Shown: piece after piece, positions 1 through 8,401 of the stretch
How the letters are laid out: each line of letters opens with the position of its first letter
Position numbering within the stretch: position 1 is the first letter of the stretch
NCBI RefSeq assembly: GCF_014874095.1
Contig: NZ_JADBEB010000001.1
Span: 434,001 to 498,000 of the forward strand
From: Plantactinospora soyae
GTDB lineage: Bacteria; Actinomycetota; Actinomycetes; Mycobacteriales; Micromonosporaceae
DNA length: 64,000 bases
Reading direction: 5' to 3'
Notes under the pieces: generated by a model
What the model was told of the DNA's origin: nothing
The model's database searches: none
What the model saw: only the letters and a program-made list of their open reading frames with translations
Translations under genes and position numbers: made by a program

Positions 1-2225
1 GTACGGGTGGTTCCGGTGCCGGTGAAGGTCTGCGGCGTCTGCGCCACGCCCCCGACGTACGGGGTGACCACGTACGAGAGGATCGGGCTGCCGCCGTTGC
101 TGGGCGCGGTCCAGGTCAGCGTGGCCGACGAGTCCCCCGCACTCGCCGCGGTGATCGTCGGCGTGCCGGGCAGCACGAACGGCACCACCGCGTTCGAGGC
201 GGGACTGGCCGAACCGGTGCCGATGGCGTTCACCGCCGCGACCGTGAAGGTGTAGGAGGCGCCGACGGTCAGGCCGGTGAGCGTACGGGTGGTGGTGGAG
301 GCGTCGTACGAGATCGGGGTCTGGGCCACCCCGTTCCTGGTGGGCGTGATGATGTAGCCGGTGATCGGGCTGCCGTTGCTCGACGGCGCCGTCCAGCTGA
401 CGGTGGCGCTGGACAGGCCGGCGGTCGCGGTGGGGGCCACCGGGGTGGCCGGGCGGTCGGTGTAGACATAGTTGGCGGCGGCGGCGACGCCCCGGGTGAC
501 GACGGTGACGGTCACCGTGGCAGCGCTGCCGCGGGCAGGCATCGAGGAGATGGCGAGGGTCCCGTCGCCGTTGACGGTGAAACAACCGGCCGCCGGCCCG
601 GACTGGCACGGCAGCAGCGTCACGGGCGTTCCGGCCCGCTGCTCGGCCGTGGTCCCGATCTCGATGGCGGTGGCGCCGGCGAGGTTGGTGCCCCCCACTG
701 TCACGGGGATGCCTCCGGCGATTGTGCTCGACGCCGGGGTGACGGTGATCCCGCTGGGCGTGGCCGGGACCGTCCCGATGACCGTCGTTGTGGAGATGCC
801 GGGGTTGGCATCGATCGAGGACGCGGTCGCCGTCGAGCCGGTCTGGATGAGGGCGGGGGTCACGCCGGTGCCGGTGACGATGCCGACCACCGTGATCGGG
901 GTCAGGGTGGATCCGTTCGAGAACGGGGCGTTGCTGTTGGTACACGTGATCCGCTGCCCGACCGGTGCCGCGCAGGTCCAACCCGACCCGAACGCGCCGA
1001 CCGGCACCACCCCGGTCGGTAGCGTCTCGGTCACCGACACCGGGGCGGTCTCGTCGGCCCCGGCGTCCACTCCCGCGACTACCGAATAGGTCACCGGATC
1101 ACCGGGCTGCGGCGTCGGACCGGTGTAGCTGGTCTGTGTCACGTTCAGGTCCGGCACCGGGTTGAAGGTGACCACCCTGACGTTGTCGACCTCGTGGTTG
1201 TCCACGACCGACCCGGTGGAGCCCACCCAGCCGAAGGCGAGCTGGCGCGGCACCCCGTTGCTGTTCAACCAGGTCGCCGAGGGGTACAGACCGGGGGCGA
1301 CCGCGGGTAGTGGACCTTCCAGGCTTCGCGCGGCCTGGCCGACGGGCGTGAACCGCACCAGATACCGGCCGGCCGCGACCACCAGCCCGGAGGCAGTGGT
1401 GAAGGACGACGTCGTCGGGTTGATGACCACCTCGACCGGTACGACCGACGCCGCGCGGGTGGCGGCCCGTAACGGGACCACCGGTGAGGAGGCGTTGGTG
1501 GCGGTGCTGTTCAGCCCGCAGTACCCGACCGTGCCCCGGCCCGGTCCCCGGACGACCACCTGGCCGGGGATCCTGGCACCGGACGAGATGAACGGCGGAT
1601 CGACGCAGCCACTGCCCTGGTACGTGCTGGTGCTGTAGTTCCCGTACACGTCGAACCCGATGCCCAGGTACCCGTTCGCGAGGCCGTTCAGGCTTCTGGT
1701 GCCCGAGTACCCCAGGTCGCCACCGGACTGGCCGAGGGGGGCCGGCGCGGTCGGATTGGCGGGGTCGACCGCAGCCAGGGCGAAGGCCATCCCGTCCGCG
1801 CCGAAGGTGGCGCTGCCCCACTGGTAGAGGTTGAACGTGACGTCCAGGCCCATCGAGGTGGGGACGCTCGCCGCACCGAAGACACCGCCGGTCTTGCCGG
1901 CAGCGGTGTCCGTGAGGCGCAGCTTGCCCGTGCCCTGTGGATCGGTGGCCCCCGCGCAACTGCGCAGCGGCCCCGTGGCGGCGTTGCCCGCTGCGGTCAG
2001 GCAGGCGGCGTTCGTCCCGGCCGTCGGGAGGGGCGGGAGGGTCACGGAGCCGAGACCGTCGGGCGTGTTGTTGTGGAAGGGCTGGTCGAACAGGGTCGTG
2101 CCGACCGCTGATGCCACGACCGGGTGTAGGACGGCCACCAGCGTCGTCAGCAACGAGACGATGACACCGTGCACGACGCCGCGTCGCCACCTGCGGCGGC
2201 CTGCTGACCCAGCTCCCGAGTTCAC
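1..2225 (-). CDS. Secreted lectin-like / DUF11 / IPT / fibronectin type III protein, 3' end beyond window
   Basis: The minus-strand frame is open from about 2225 to the window edge, so only the first ~740 residues are visible. The N-terminus is a basic stretch (GRRRWRRG) plus a hydrophobic segment ending VVASA, a signal peptide. Residues ~40-290 resemble an L-type (legume) lectin beta-sandwich (LFDQPFHNNT, GADGMAFAL, YLGIGFDVYGNY, WVGSTGSVVDNHEVDN). A DUF11-like repeat follows (GDPVTYSVVAGVD), then an IPT/TIG-like stretch (PASSTIAGGIPVTVGG), then at least two FN3 domains (SSATVSWTAPSSNGSPITGY and GDSSATLTWTAPSNGG). I chose GTG 2225 because the signal peptide follows directly; an in-frame ATG at 2279 adds 18 residues, and neither has a strong ribosome site. 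Likely an extracellular carbohydrate-binding or adhesion protein. It faces the FG-GAP-like array. Ligand unknown. Confidence 0.8.
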   Translation of the reverse strand, partial: MNSGAGSAGRRRWRRGVVHGVIVSLLTTLVAVLHPVVASAVGTTLFDQPFHNNTPDGLGSVTLPPLPTAGTNAACLTAAGNAATGPLRSCAGATDPQGTGKLRLTDTAAGKTGGVFGAASVPTSMGLDVTFNLYQWGSATFGADGMAFALAAVDPANPTAPAPLGQSGGDLGYSGTRSLNGLANGYLGIGFDVYGNYSTSTYQGSGCVDPPFISSGARIPGQVVVRGPGRGTVGYCGLNSTATNASSPVVPLRAATRAASVVPVEVVINPTTSSFTTASGLVVAAGRYLVRFTPVGQAARSLEGPLPAVAPGLYPSATWLNSNGVPRQLAFGWVGSTGSVVDNHEVDNVRVVTFNPVPDLNVTQTSYTGPTPQPGDPVTYSVVAGVDAGADETAPVSVTETLPTGVVPVGAFGSGWTCAAPVGQRITCTNSNAPFSNGSTLTPITVVGIVTGTGVTPALIQTGSTATASSIDANPGISTTTVIGTVPATPSGITVTPASSTIAGGIPVTVGGTNLAGATAIEIGTTAEQRAGTPVTLLPCQSGPAAGCFTVNGDGTLAISSMPARGSAATVTVTVVTRGVAAAANYVYTDRPATPVAPTATAGLSSATVSWTAPSSNGSPITGYIITPTRNGVAQTPISYDASTTTRTLTGLTVGASYTFTVAAVNAIGTGSASPASNAVVPFVLPGTPTITAASAGDSSATLTWTAPSNGGSPILSYVVTPYVGGVAQTPQTFTGTGTTR

Positions 2226-2488
2226 AAGATCACGTCGGATGATCGCGCCTGGCCAGCGGGCGTCTTGTGCAGCCGTCATCACGGTTTCGATGCCGCTGCG
2301 GCGGCGCCCGCACCGAAACCGAACAGAAGTCGCAACAGACACTCCCACCCCTAACATCCCAAACAGGATACGACGGATGAAAGCTCCAGATAGGGCATAC
2401 GGGATCTAGACGGGCATAACGCTCCATCTACCCACACGAGAAGTGGATCGAACACGCCCCTTGACCTGCGATAACTTCGAAAAGTAGC

Positions 2489-2505
2489 TGTCGGATCACG
2501 GTCAG
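2489..2505 (+). promoter_or_regulatory. Shared 17-bp upstream motif, copy 1
   Basis: TGTCGGATCACGGTCAG, differing in one base from a copy at 7202-7218. It ends 87 bases before the ATG of the first array gene; the other copy ends 86 bases before the fifth. It lies in the 366-bp gap between the divergent lectin-like gene and the array. Just upstream, TTGACC (2461) and TAGCTG, 18 bases apart, could be a weak sigma-70 promoter. The gap holds no other gene that I can support. Operator or conserved leader is inference. Confidence 0.45.
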
Positions 2506-2591
2506 GATCGGACCGATCTCCCCAAAAAGGTCTAGCGTCCGCAAATAGGGCCAGCGAGATGGCCAGATCCAATCGTCCCTTGGGGGCCGAG

Positions 2592-3710
2592 ATGTGGAAC
2601 AAGCGATGTGCCGCAGCCGTCGTGCTGATCACCATGGCCTCGGTGGGCGCAGTGGCGCCGGGGGCCCAGGCCGGTTACCGCGGCGACTCGCTGTACGGCG
2701 ACTACAACGCCGACGGATTCCTCGACACGGCCGTCCTCGGTGTCGTCGAACCCAATCTGTGCTCCACGATCGTCACGTTCGGCGCGGCGCCAGGCGTCTT
2801 CGTACCCCCGATCGCCTACACCTATCCGAAGCCCGGCGGCGGCACCGTCTTCACGGACTGCCCCGACATCGGCGTGGCGATCAACCTGGACGCCGACCCG
2901 AACGACGAACTCTGGGTCGGTTGGACGCCCGGTCCACCACCCCCGGCGACCTTCAGCCAGGTGGTGCTGCAACCCCCGACGTTCACCCCGGCCGCCACCT
3001 ATATATCCCAGATCGTCCAGCCCAGCTTCATCGACAAGGGCAGGTTCAGCGCCGGCGGCCGGTACAGCCCCTACCTGGTCGGGACGGGCGGGGTGCAGAA
3101 CTTCACCACCCTGGACGGCGTCACCTGGCGCCCCGGGCCGATCGACTACTGCTCGGAGGACGCCCCGACCGTCCAACTGGCCGACTGGACCCGCAACGGC
3201 ACCGACGGCACCCTGGTCGCCTACACCAGAGGCTGCGACGACAACAGCAACGGCGTCGTGCGGATCCGCGAGGACGGCAGCATCCAGCAACTGGAGATCG
3301 ACCTCACCGGCCGGACAACCTGGACAGCCCGGGTGGTCAACGCCAACGCTGACCGGTTCCCCGACGTGCGGACCACGAACCAGCTCACCGGGGCGGTCTC
3401 GACCTTCATCAACGACGCCACCAACGCCCCCGGACTGCTGATCCGGGCCCCGAAGGCGAACACCGACAGCGTCCAACTGGCCGTCAGCCGGGCGATCGCG
3501 ATCGACGTACTGGCCAACGACTTCGCGACCCGGGACGCCCGAGTGGTCGTCACGGTGCAGCCCCGGTACGGCACCACCCAGGTGCTCTCCGACCGTCGAG
3601 TGGTCTACCGGCCGAATCCGACCCACGGCCGCACCGACAGGTTCACCTACCAACTCGTTGATGAGGGCAGGCGGAGCAGCGCGAACGTCACCATCAGATT
3701 CCCGGCCTGA
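2592..3710 (+). CDS. Secreted FG-GAP/VCBS-like protein with C-terminal Big_9-type domain, paralogue 1 of 5
   Basis: 372 residues. The signal peptide ends GAQA. The body has FG-GAP/VCBS-style acidic loops (DYNADGFLD near residue 38, DADPNDE, NADRFPD), as in calcium-binding beta-propellers. The last ~75 residues match the bacterial cadherin-like Ig fold: VLANDFA, then VVYRPNPTHGRTDRFTYQL. ATG 2592 was chosen because all the clear paralogues begin MW-x-(K/R)-R or a basic equivalent; an in-frame ATG at 2559 adds 11 residues and spoils the signal peptide. There is no LPxTG motif or membrane tail, so the product is probably released or loosely wall-bound. It is the most divergent of the five and lacks the YEWTDQG signature of copies 3-5. 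Function unknown; adhesion or glycan binding is inference. Confidence 0.82.
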   Translation: MWNKRCAAAVVLITMASVGAVAPGAQAGYRGDSLYGDYNADGFLDTAVLGVVEPNLCSTIVTFGAAPGVFVPPIAYTYPKPGGGTVFTDCPDIGVAINLDADPNDELWVGWTPGPPPPATFSQVVLQPPTFTPAATYISQIVQPSFIDKGRFSAGGRYSPYLVGTGGVQNFTTLDGVTWRPGPIDYCSEDAPTVQLADWTRNGTDGTLVAYTRGCDDNSNGVVRIREDGSIQQLEIDLTGRTTWTARVVNANADRFPDVRTTNQLTGAVSTFINDATNAPGLLIRAPKANTDSVQLAVSRAIAIDVLANDFATRDARVVVTVQPRYGTTQVLSDRRVVYRPNPTHGRTDRFTYQLVDEGRRSSANVTIRFPA

Positions 3711-3746
3711 AGTCCGCCGGGCCGCTTCGAAACACGAGGAGACGCC

Positions 3747-4871
3747 ATGTGGCGCAAGCGGACAAGCATCGTGATCGTGATGGTGATCGTGGCCGCGATG
3801 AGCGGCACCGGGCTGATGGCGCCCTCCCCCGTCCTGGCGGGTGGCCGGGGCGAACCGATCTTCGGTGACGTGAACGGCGACGGCACCGTCGACCGGCTGA
3901 CGCTCGGCATCGTCCAGCCGGACCTCTGCTCCGTGATCACCGAGTACGGCCGTCCTGGAGGGGGCTATGCGCCCCCGGTGGCCGCGGTCTACCTGCGCCC
4001 CGGCGGCAGTGGGCTCGGCACCCGGTGCCCGGAGTTGGGCGTGGCCGTCGACCTGGACACCGACCACCAGCAGGAGCTGGTGGTGGGCTGGTTTCCCGGG
4101 CCCCCGCCGACCATCGAATACAACCTGCTGGTCCTGAACAACAACTTCCAGCCGTCGTTCGGCCTCGTGCAGGCACTCTTCTCGCCCTACTTCATCGGCA
4201 CCGCCGACTTCAACGCTGACGGACGGCAGGACGTCTACACGGTCACCGACCAGGGCCAGGGCATCGAGACCTACCTGAACCTGGGCGACGGCACGCTGGC
4301 GGCCGGCCCGGTGCAGTGGTGTGCCCGGCCCGTCGAGTACGCACTGCGGGACTTCGACCTGGACGGCGCGATGGACGTCGTCAGCAGCTACCTCGAGCGC
4401 TGCCTGTCGGCCTTCACCAGCGGGGTGGCGGTGGTCCTGGACGACGGCGCGGCCCAGGTGTTGCAGCACGACCCGAACGGCCTGGACACCTGGGTAACCC
4501 GGGTGGTAAATGCGAACGGCGACCGGATCCCGGACATCCGTACGGTGTCCCGGTTGACCGGGATCACCGACTACTTCATCGGCACCGCCAGCGGGCGGTT
4601 CGTCCTGTCGCCGAAGGCGAACAACGACACCGTCTCGATCACCGGCACCAGGGCGATAACCATCAACGTGAAGGCCAACGACCAGGCGACCAGCCAGGCG
4701 GTTGTCACCATCACCGTTCCACCGAGGTACGGGACCGCCCGGGTCATCAGCGGCGGCCGAATCGTCTACACCCCTCGGGCAAACCACGGCCTGACCGACG
4801 GGTTCACCTACCAACTGACCGAGGGCACTCGTCGGAGCAGCGCGGTCGTCCGAATCCGGTGGACCGGATAG
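3747..4871 (+). CDS. Secreted FG-GAP/VCBS-like protein, paralogue 2 of 5
   Basis: 374 residues, starting MWRKR after a GAGGAG ribosome site. The signal peptide ends SPVLA. Acidic repeat loops are DVNGDGTVD, DFNADGRQD, DFDLDGAMD and NANGDRIPD, spaced as in FG-GAP blades. Cysteine pairs around DLCSV/TRCPE and QWCAR/ERCLS correspond to those of the other copies and may form disulfides. The C-terminus (VKANDQATS, then IVYTPRANHGLTDGFTYQL) is the Big_9/cadherin-like domain. It lies 36 bases after copy 1 and 38 before copy 3, consistent with one transcript for copies 1-4. Ligand and role unknown. Confidence 0.83.
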   Translation: MWRKRTSIVIVMVIVAAMSGTGLMAPSPVLAGGRGEPIFGDVNGDGTVDRLTLGIVQPDLCSVITEYGRPGGGYAPPVAAVYLRPGGSGLGTRCPELGVAVDLDTDHQQELVVGWFPGPPPTIEYNLLVLNNNFQPSFGLVQALFSPYFIGTADFNADGRQDVYTVTDQGQGIETYLNLGDGTLAAGPVQWCARPVEYALRDFDLDGAMDVVSSYLERCLSAFTSGVAVVLDDGAAQVLQHDPNGLDTWVTRVVNANGDRIPDIRTVSRLTGITDYFIGTASGRFVLSPKANNDTVSITGTRAITINVKANDQATSQAVVTITVPPRYGTARVISGGRIVYTPRANHGLTDGFTYQLTEGTRRSSAVVRIRWTG

Positions 4872-4909
4872 CCCAACCCGCCGGGGTCAACGAGCCTGAG
4901 GAGCGGGCC

Positions 4910-6022
4910 GTGAAGGGAAGACGTGTCGCTGGAATCGCCGTGGCGGCGGCCGCCGCCACAGCCTGCGTGCTGGTCCTGGGATCGTCGATCGCCCTGGCAG
5001 GCAGGCCCGGGGAGCCGATCGTCGCTGATGTGAACGGGGACGGTCTGCCAGACCGGGCCGAGCTCGGCGCCGTCGTGGGAACCGGGACCGCCTGCCGGGT
5101 GGTCGTCAGGCTGGGTCTGGCCGGCGGCGGCCTCGGCCAACCGCAGGCGTACAGCTTCCTGTTCCTACCCGCCGCCGAGCCCAACTGCCCGGACATGGGG
5201 GTGGGGCTCGACCTCGACGGGGACGGCGCCGACGAGCTCGCGGTGGCCTGGTACGCCGGGCCGCCCACCACGATGACATACACGCTGCTGGTGCTCGACA
5301 ACTTCCGGGTCGCACGCGGGTTCGACACCATCTACCAGCCCAGCTACATCGGAACCGCCGACTTCAACGGTGACCGGCGGCAGGACATCTACGAGTGGAC
5401 CGACCAGGGTGAGGGGTTCGCCACCTACCTGAACACCGGCACCGGGCTGCTCGTGCCCGGTCCGGTGCGGTACTGTGCCGGACCGCTCACACCCCACCTC
5501 GCCAACTTCAACGGCAACGCGGCGATGGATGTCGTGATCGCGTACATCGAAGGGTGCGGCGGCTACTTCAGCGGCGTGGTCGTGGTGCTCGACGACGGCA
5601 GCCAGGTCAACCTGCAGCACGACCTGGACGGCTTGACGAGTTGGACTGTCGACGTAATCGACACCAACCACGACGGGCTTCCCGACGTGACCACCTATAA
5701 CCAGGTCACCGGCATGATCACCACCTTCATCAGTGTCGGCAACGGGACCTTCGTCAGATCGCCCGTCGCGATCCGGGACTACCCCACCGTCAGCGGGGTC
5801 AAGGCGACCGGCATCCAGGTGCTCGCCAACGACTACGCCACCGACCGGGCGAAGGTCACCATCTGGGCACCGCCCCGGTGGGGCACGGTCAAGGTCACCA
5901 CCAACCGGACCATCATCTACACCCCGAACCCGGTCCATGGCAGGACCGACGTGTTCATCTACCGGCTCACCCAGGACGGCAGAACCAGCAACGCCGCGGT
6001 CAGCCTCAAGATCATCGATTGA
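4910..6022 (+). CDS. Secreted FG-GAP/VCBS-like protein, paralogue 3 of 5
   Basis: 370 residues from GTG 4910, placed there because GAGGAG sits a few bases upstream and a signal peptide ending IALA follows; the frame is open much further upstream, but that stretch only overlaps copy 2 out of frame. Acidic loops are DVNGDGLPD, DLDGDGAD, DFNGDRRQD and DTNHDGLPD. The blade signature QDIYEWTDQGEGF is shared with copies 4 and 5. The C-terminus holds VLANDYATD and IIYTPNPVHGRTDVFIYRL (Big_9-like). It reads closest to copy 5 by eye (FDTIYQPSYIGTADF), suggesting that the array grew by unequal duplication. Function unknown. Confidence 0.83.
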   Translation: MKGRRVAGIAVAAAAATACVLVLGSSIALAGRPGEPIVADVNGDGLPDRAELGAVVGTGTACRVVVRLGLAGGGLGQPQAYSFLFLPAAEPNCPDMGVGLDLDGDGADELAVAWYAGPPTTMTYTLLVLDNFRVARGFDTIYQPSYIGTADFNGDRRQDIYEWTDQGEGFATYLNTGTGLLVPGPVRYCAGPLTPHLANFNGNAAMDVVIAYIEGCGGYFSGVVVVLDDGSQVNLQHDLDGLTSWTVDVIDTNHDGLPDVTTYNQVTGMITTFISVGNGTFVRSPVAIRDYPTVSGVKATGIQVLANDYATDRAKVTIWAPPRWGTVKVTTNRTIIYTPNPVHGRTDVFIYRLTQDGRTSNAAVSLKIID

Positions 6023-6067
6023 GCCGGCGGCGCCAGGCCGTACTGCCCGTACCCCCGAAGGAACGCC

Positions 6068-7168
6068 ATGTGGAGAAGACGGATCGCTGCGGTCGCCGCC
6101 TCGGCGACGGTTATCGCGACGGGCGCGGTGGCCCCGGCCGCCTGGGCCGACGGGCCAGGAGAGCCGCTGTACGGCTACCTGAACGCCGACACACTGCCCG
6201 ACCTCGCCTGGCTCGGCACCGCCCCACCGCGCAACTGTGCGGTACGGGTGCGGTTCGGCCGACCCGGCGGCGGCTACCTCGCCCCTCGTGAGTACACCTA
6301 CCGGGGACCGGGTGGCGGCGGGCCCGGCGCCTGCCCCGACCTGGGGGTGGCCGTGGATCTCGACGACTCGGGAACGGCGGAGTTGGTGTTGGGCTGGTAC
6401 GCCGGTCATCCCGGGAGGTCCGGCGACGATCTGCTGGTGCTGCGGAACTTCGCCCTGTCGGCCGGTCTCCAGGCCCTCCAGCGGCCCAATTTCCTCGGGC
6501 TGGCCGACTTCGACGGCGACCGGCGGCAGGACATCTACGAATGGACCGACCAGGGTGAGGGGTTCGCGACGTACCTCAACGACGGCACCGGGACGTTGCG
6601 CCCGGGCCCGGTGAGGTACTGCGCCGGTTCCCTCCAGTACAAGTTGGCCGACTTCGACCTCGACGGGGCGACGGACATGGCCATCGTCTATGTCGACAGG
6701 TGCGCCGACGGCGCACACGGCGTGGCGGTGGTGTTCGACGACGGAACGGTGACCGAGCTCCCGGGCGTGCCGGGCGGGGAGTGGAGCTGGACCATCAACG
6801 TGCTGGACGCGGACCACAACGGCGTTCCCGACGTGCTCACCTACTACCACCCGACCGGACTACACAACACCTTCCTCGGGGTCGGCGACGGCACGTTCGT
6901 CTCGTCACCGCTGGCGGTCCAGGACGCCGTCACGGTCAGCGGCACCGTTCCGACCAGCCTTCCGCTGCTGGCCAACGACTGGGTCAGCCGCCGGGCGAGG
7001 CTGAGCATCGTCACCCCGCCCATGTTCGGCACCCTACGGGTGACCGCCGGCCGGTCCGTCGTCTACACCCCGACCAGCGCACCCGGGGTGGCTGACCGGT
7101 TCGTCTATCAGGTCACCCAGGACGACCGGAGCAGCAACGCCACGGTCATTGTCAAGATCGCTCCGTGA
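6068..7168 (+). CDS. Secreted FG-GAP/VCBS-like protein, paralogue 4 of 5
   Basis: 366 residues, starting MWRRR after an AAGGA ribosome site. The signal peptide ends AAWA. It contains YLNADTLPD, DLDDSGTAE, DFDGDRRQD, DFDLDGATD and DADHNGVPD acidic loops, the EWTDQGEGF signature, and a C-terminal Big_9-like domain (LLANDWVSR, VVYTPTSAPGVADRFVYQV). It lies 45 bases after copy 3. A 135-bp gap with its own copy of the shared motif follows, so this is probably the last gene of the first transcription unit. No anchor is visible. Confidence 0.82.
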   Translation: MWRRRIAAVAASATVIATGAVAPAAWADGPGEPLYGYLNADTLPDLAWLGTAPPRNCAVRVRFGRPGGGYLAPREYTYRGPGGGGPGACPDLGVAVDLDDSGTAELVLGWYAGHPGRSGDDLLVLRNFALSAGLQALQRPNFLGLADFDGDRRQDIYEWTDQGEGFATYLNDGTGTLRPGPVRYCAGSLQYKLADFDLDGATDMAIVYVDRCADGAHGVAVVFDDGTVTELPGVPGGEWSWTINVLDADHNGVPDVLTYYHPTGLHNTFLGVGDGTFVSSPLAVQDAVTVSGTVPTSLPLLANDWVSRRARLSIVTPPMFGTLRVTAGRSVVYTPTSAPGVADRFVYQVTQDDRSSNATVIVKIAP

Positions 7169-7201
7169 TCCGGTACGCGAACCCGTCGTCCAGACACCCA
7201 G

Positions 7202-7218
7202 TGTCGGATCACAGTCAG
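7202..7218 (+). promoter_or_regulatory. Shared 17-bp upstream motif, copy 2
   Basis: TGTCGGATCACAGTCAG, the partner of 2489-2505 with one mismatch, ending 86 bases before the start of paralogue 5. Further downstream both leaders also share a CCAGC-(G/A)AGA-like patch. This suggests that paralogue 5 has its own promoter, copied together with the gene. Confidence 0.45.
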
Positions 7219-7303
7219 CACACATTAGATGACAATCAGTACGATCTACTTTCCAGCAGAGAGCCAGTCAGTCGGGGCGGCTGGCCCGGGCCGAGGAGGC
7301 ACC

Positions 7304-8395
7304 ATGTGGGGTCGGCGCATCGCCACCGTCGTCGTCGCGCTGACCGTGACGACGATCGGGATGACCGCACCCGCGGCCCAGGCCGGCTGGCAGGACGAGC
7401 CGATCGTCGCCGACGTGAACGGCGACGGGATCGCGGACCGGAACACCCTGGGTTTCCTGCCCGGCCCAGACCAGTGCGGAGTACTGGTCGAGATGGGTCT
7501 GCCCGGTGGCGGCTACCGTCCGGCGCAGTCCTATCCGTACCTGTCGGCGCTCTACTGCCCGGACATGGGCGTGGGCCTCAACCTCGACAACGACCCCGCA
7601 CTCGAACTCGCCGTCACCTGGTTCGCCGGTCCACCCCCGTCGGTCAGCGAAACCCTGCTGGTACTGGACGACTTCGCGGTTTCGGGCGGCTTCGACACCA
7701 TCTTCCAGCCCAGCTACATCGGCACCGCCGACTTCGACGGCGACGGACGCCAGGACATCTACGAATGGACCGACCAGGGTCACGGGTTCAGCACCTACCT
7801 CAACACCGGCACCGGCGCACTCGTGCCCGGCCCGGTGAAATACTGCTCCGGGCGACCGCAGTACCAGCTCGCCGACTTCGACCGGGACGGCGCGATGGAC
7901 GTGGTGATCGCCTACGCCGAAGGCTGCGGCAGCTACTTCACCGGCGTGGTCGTGGTGCTCGACGACGGCACGGTGGTGGATTTGCAGGGTGACGTCGGCG
8001 GCGACGACTACTGGACGGTCGCCGCCACGGACGTGAACGGCGACACGATCATGGACGTGGTCACCACCAGCGACCTGACCGGCGCCCAGACGATCTTCAT
8101 CGGTACCGGCACCGGCACCTTCGTTCCAGCCCCGAGGGCGATCCGGGACAATTCCCGGGTCAGCGGAGTCAGGGCAACCGGCATCCCGGTGCTGGCCAAC
8201 GACTTCGCCACGGGCAGGACGAAGCTCACCATCGTCACCCCGCCGACGCACGGCACCGTCCAGGTCACCACCGGGCGGACCGTCATCTACCGGCCGTACC
8301 CGAACCAGCAGGCCCGATCCGACCGGTTCGTCTACCGGCTCACCGAGGGTGGCCGGAGCAGCAACGCCGGGGTCAGCCTGCGTATCGCCCACTGA
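7304..8395 (+). CDS. Secreted FG-GAP/VCBS-like protein, paralogue 5 of 5
   Basis: 363 residues from ATG 7304 (MWGRR), preceded by GAGGAGG; the frame is open from 7229, but the paralogue alignment and ribosome site decide the start. The signal peptide ends AAQA. Acidic loops are DVNGDGIAD, DFDGDGRQD, DFDRDGAMD and DVNGDTIMD. The C-terminal Big_9-like domain carries VLANDFATG and QARSDRFVYRL. It stands apart from copies 1-4 by a 135-bp gap and has its own upstream motif. It converges with the dehydrogenase at 8402 with only 6 bases between stops. Confidence 0.83.
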   Translation: MWGRRIATVVVALTVTTIGMTAPAAQAGWQDEPIVADVNGDGIADRNTLGFLPGPDQCGVLVEMGLPGGGYRPAQSYPYLSALYCPDMGVGLNLDNDPALELAVTWFAGPPPSVSETLLVLDDFAVSGGFDTIFQPSYIGTADFDGDGRQDIYEWTDQGHGFSTYLNTGTGALVPGPVKYCSGRPQYQLADFDRDGAMDVVIAYAEGCGSYFTGVVVVLDDGTVVDLQGDVGGDDYWTVAATDVNGDTIMDVVTTSDLTGAQTIFIGTGTGTFVPAPRAIRDNSRVSGVRATGIPVLANDFATGRTKLTIVTPPTHGTVQVTTGRTVIYRPYPNQQARSDRFVYRLTEGGRSSNAGVSLRIAH

Positions 8396-8401
8396 GTCGG
8401 G

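Noticed and set aside
1099-2190. 363-codon minus-strand frame
   Set aside because: Arg/Gly/His-rich shadow of the lectin-like protein, which uses a different minus-strand frame with beta-sandwich and FN3 motifs.
2532-4814. 760-codon minus-strand frame opposite array genes 1 and 2
   Set aside because: Composition is Val/Gly/Asp/Arg shadow of GC-rich coding DNA; the plus strand has signal peptides and repeated domains.
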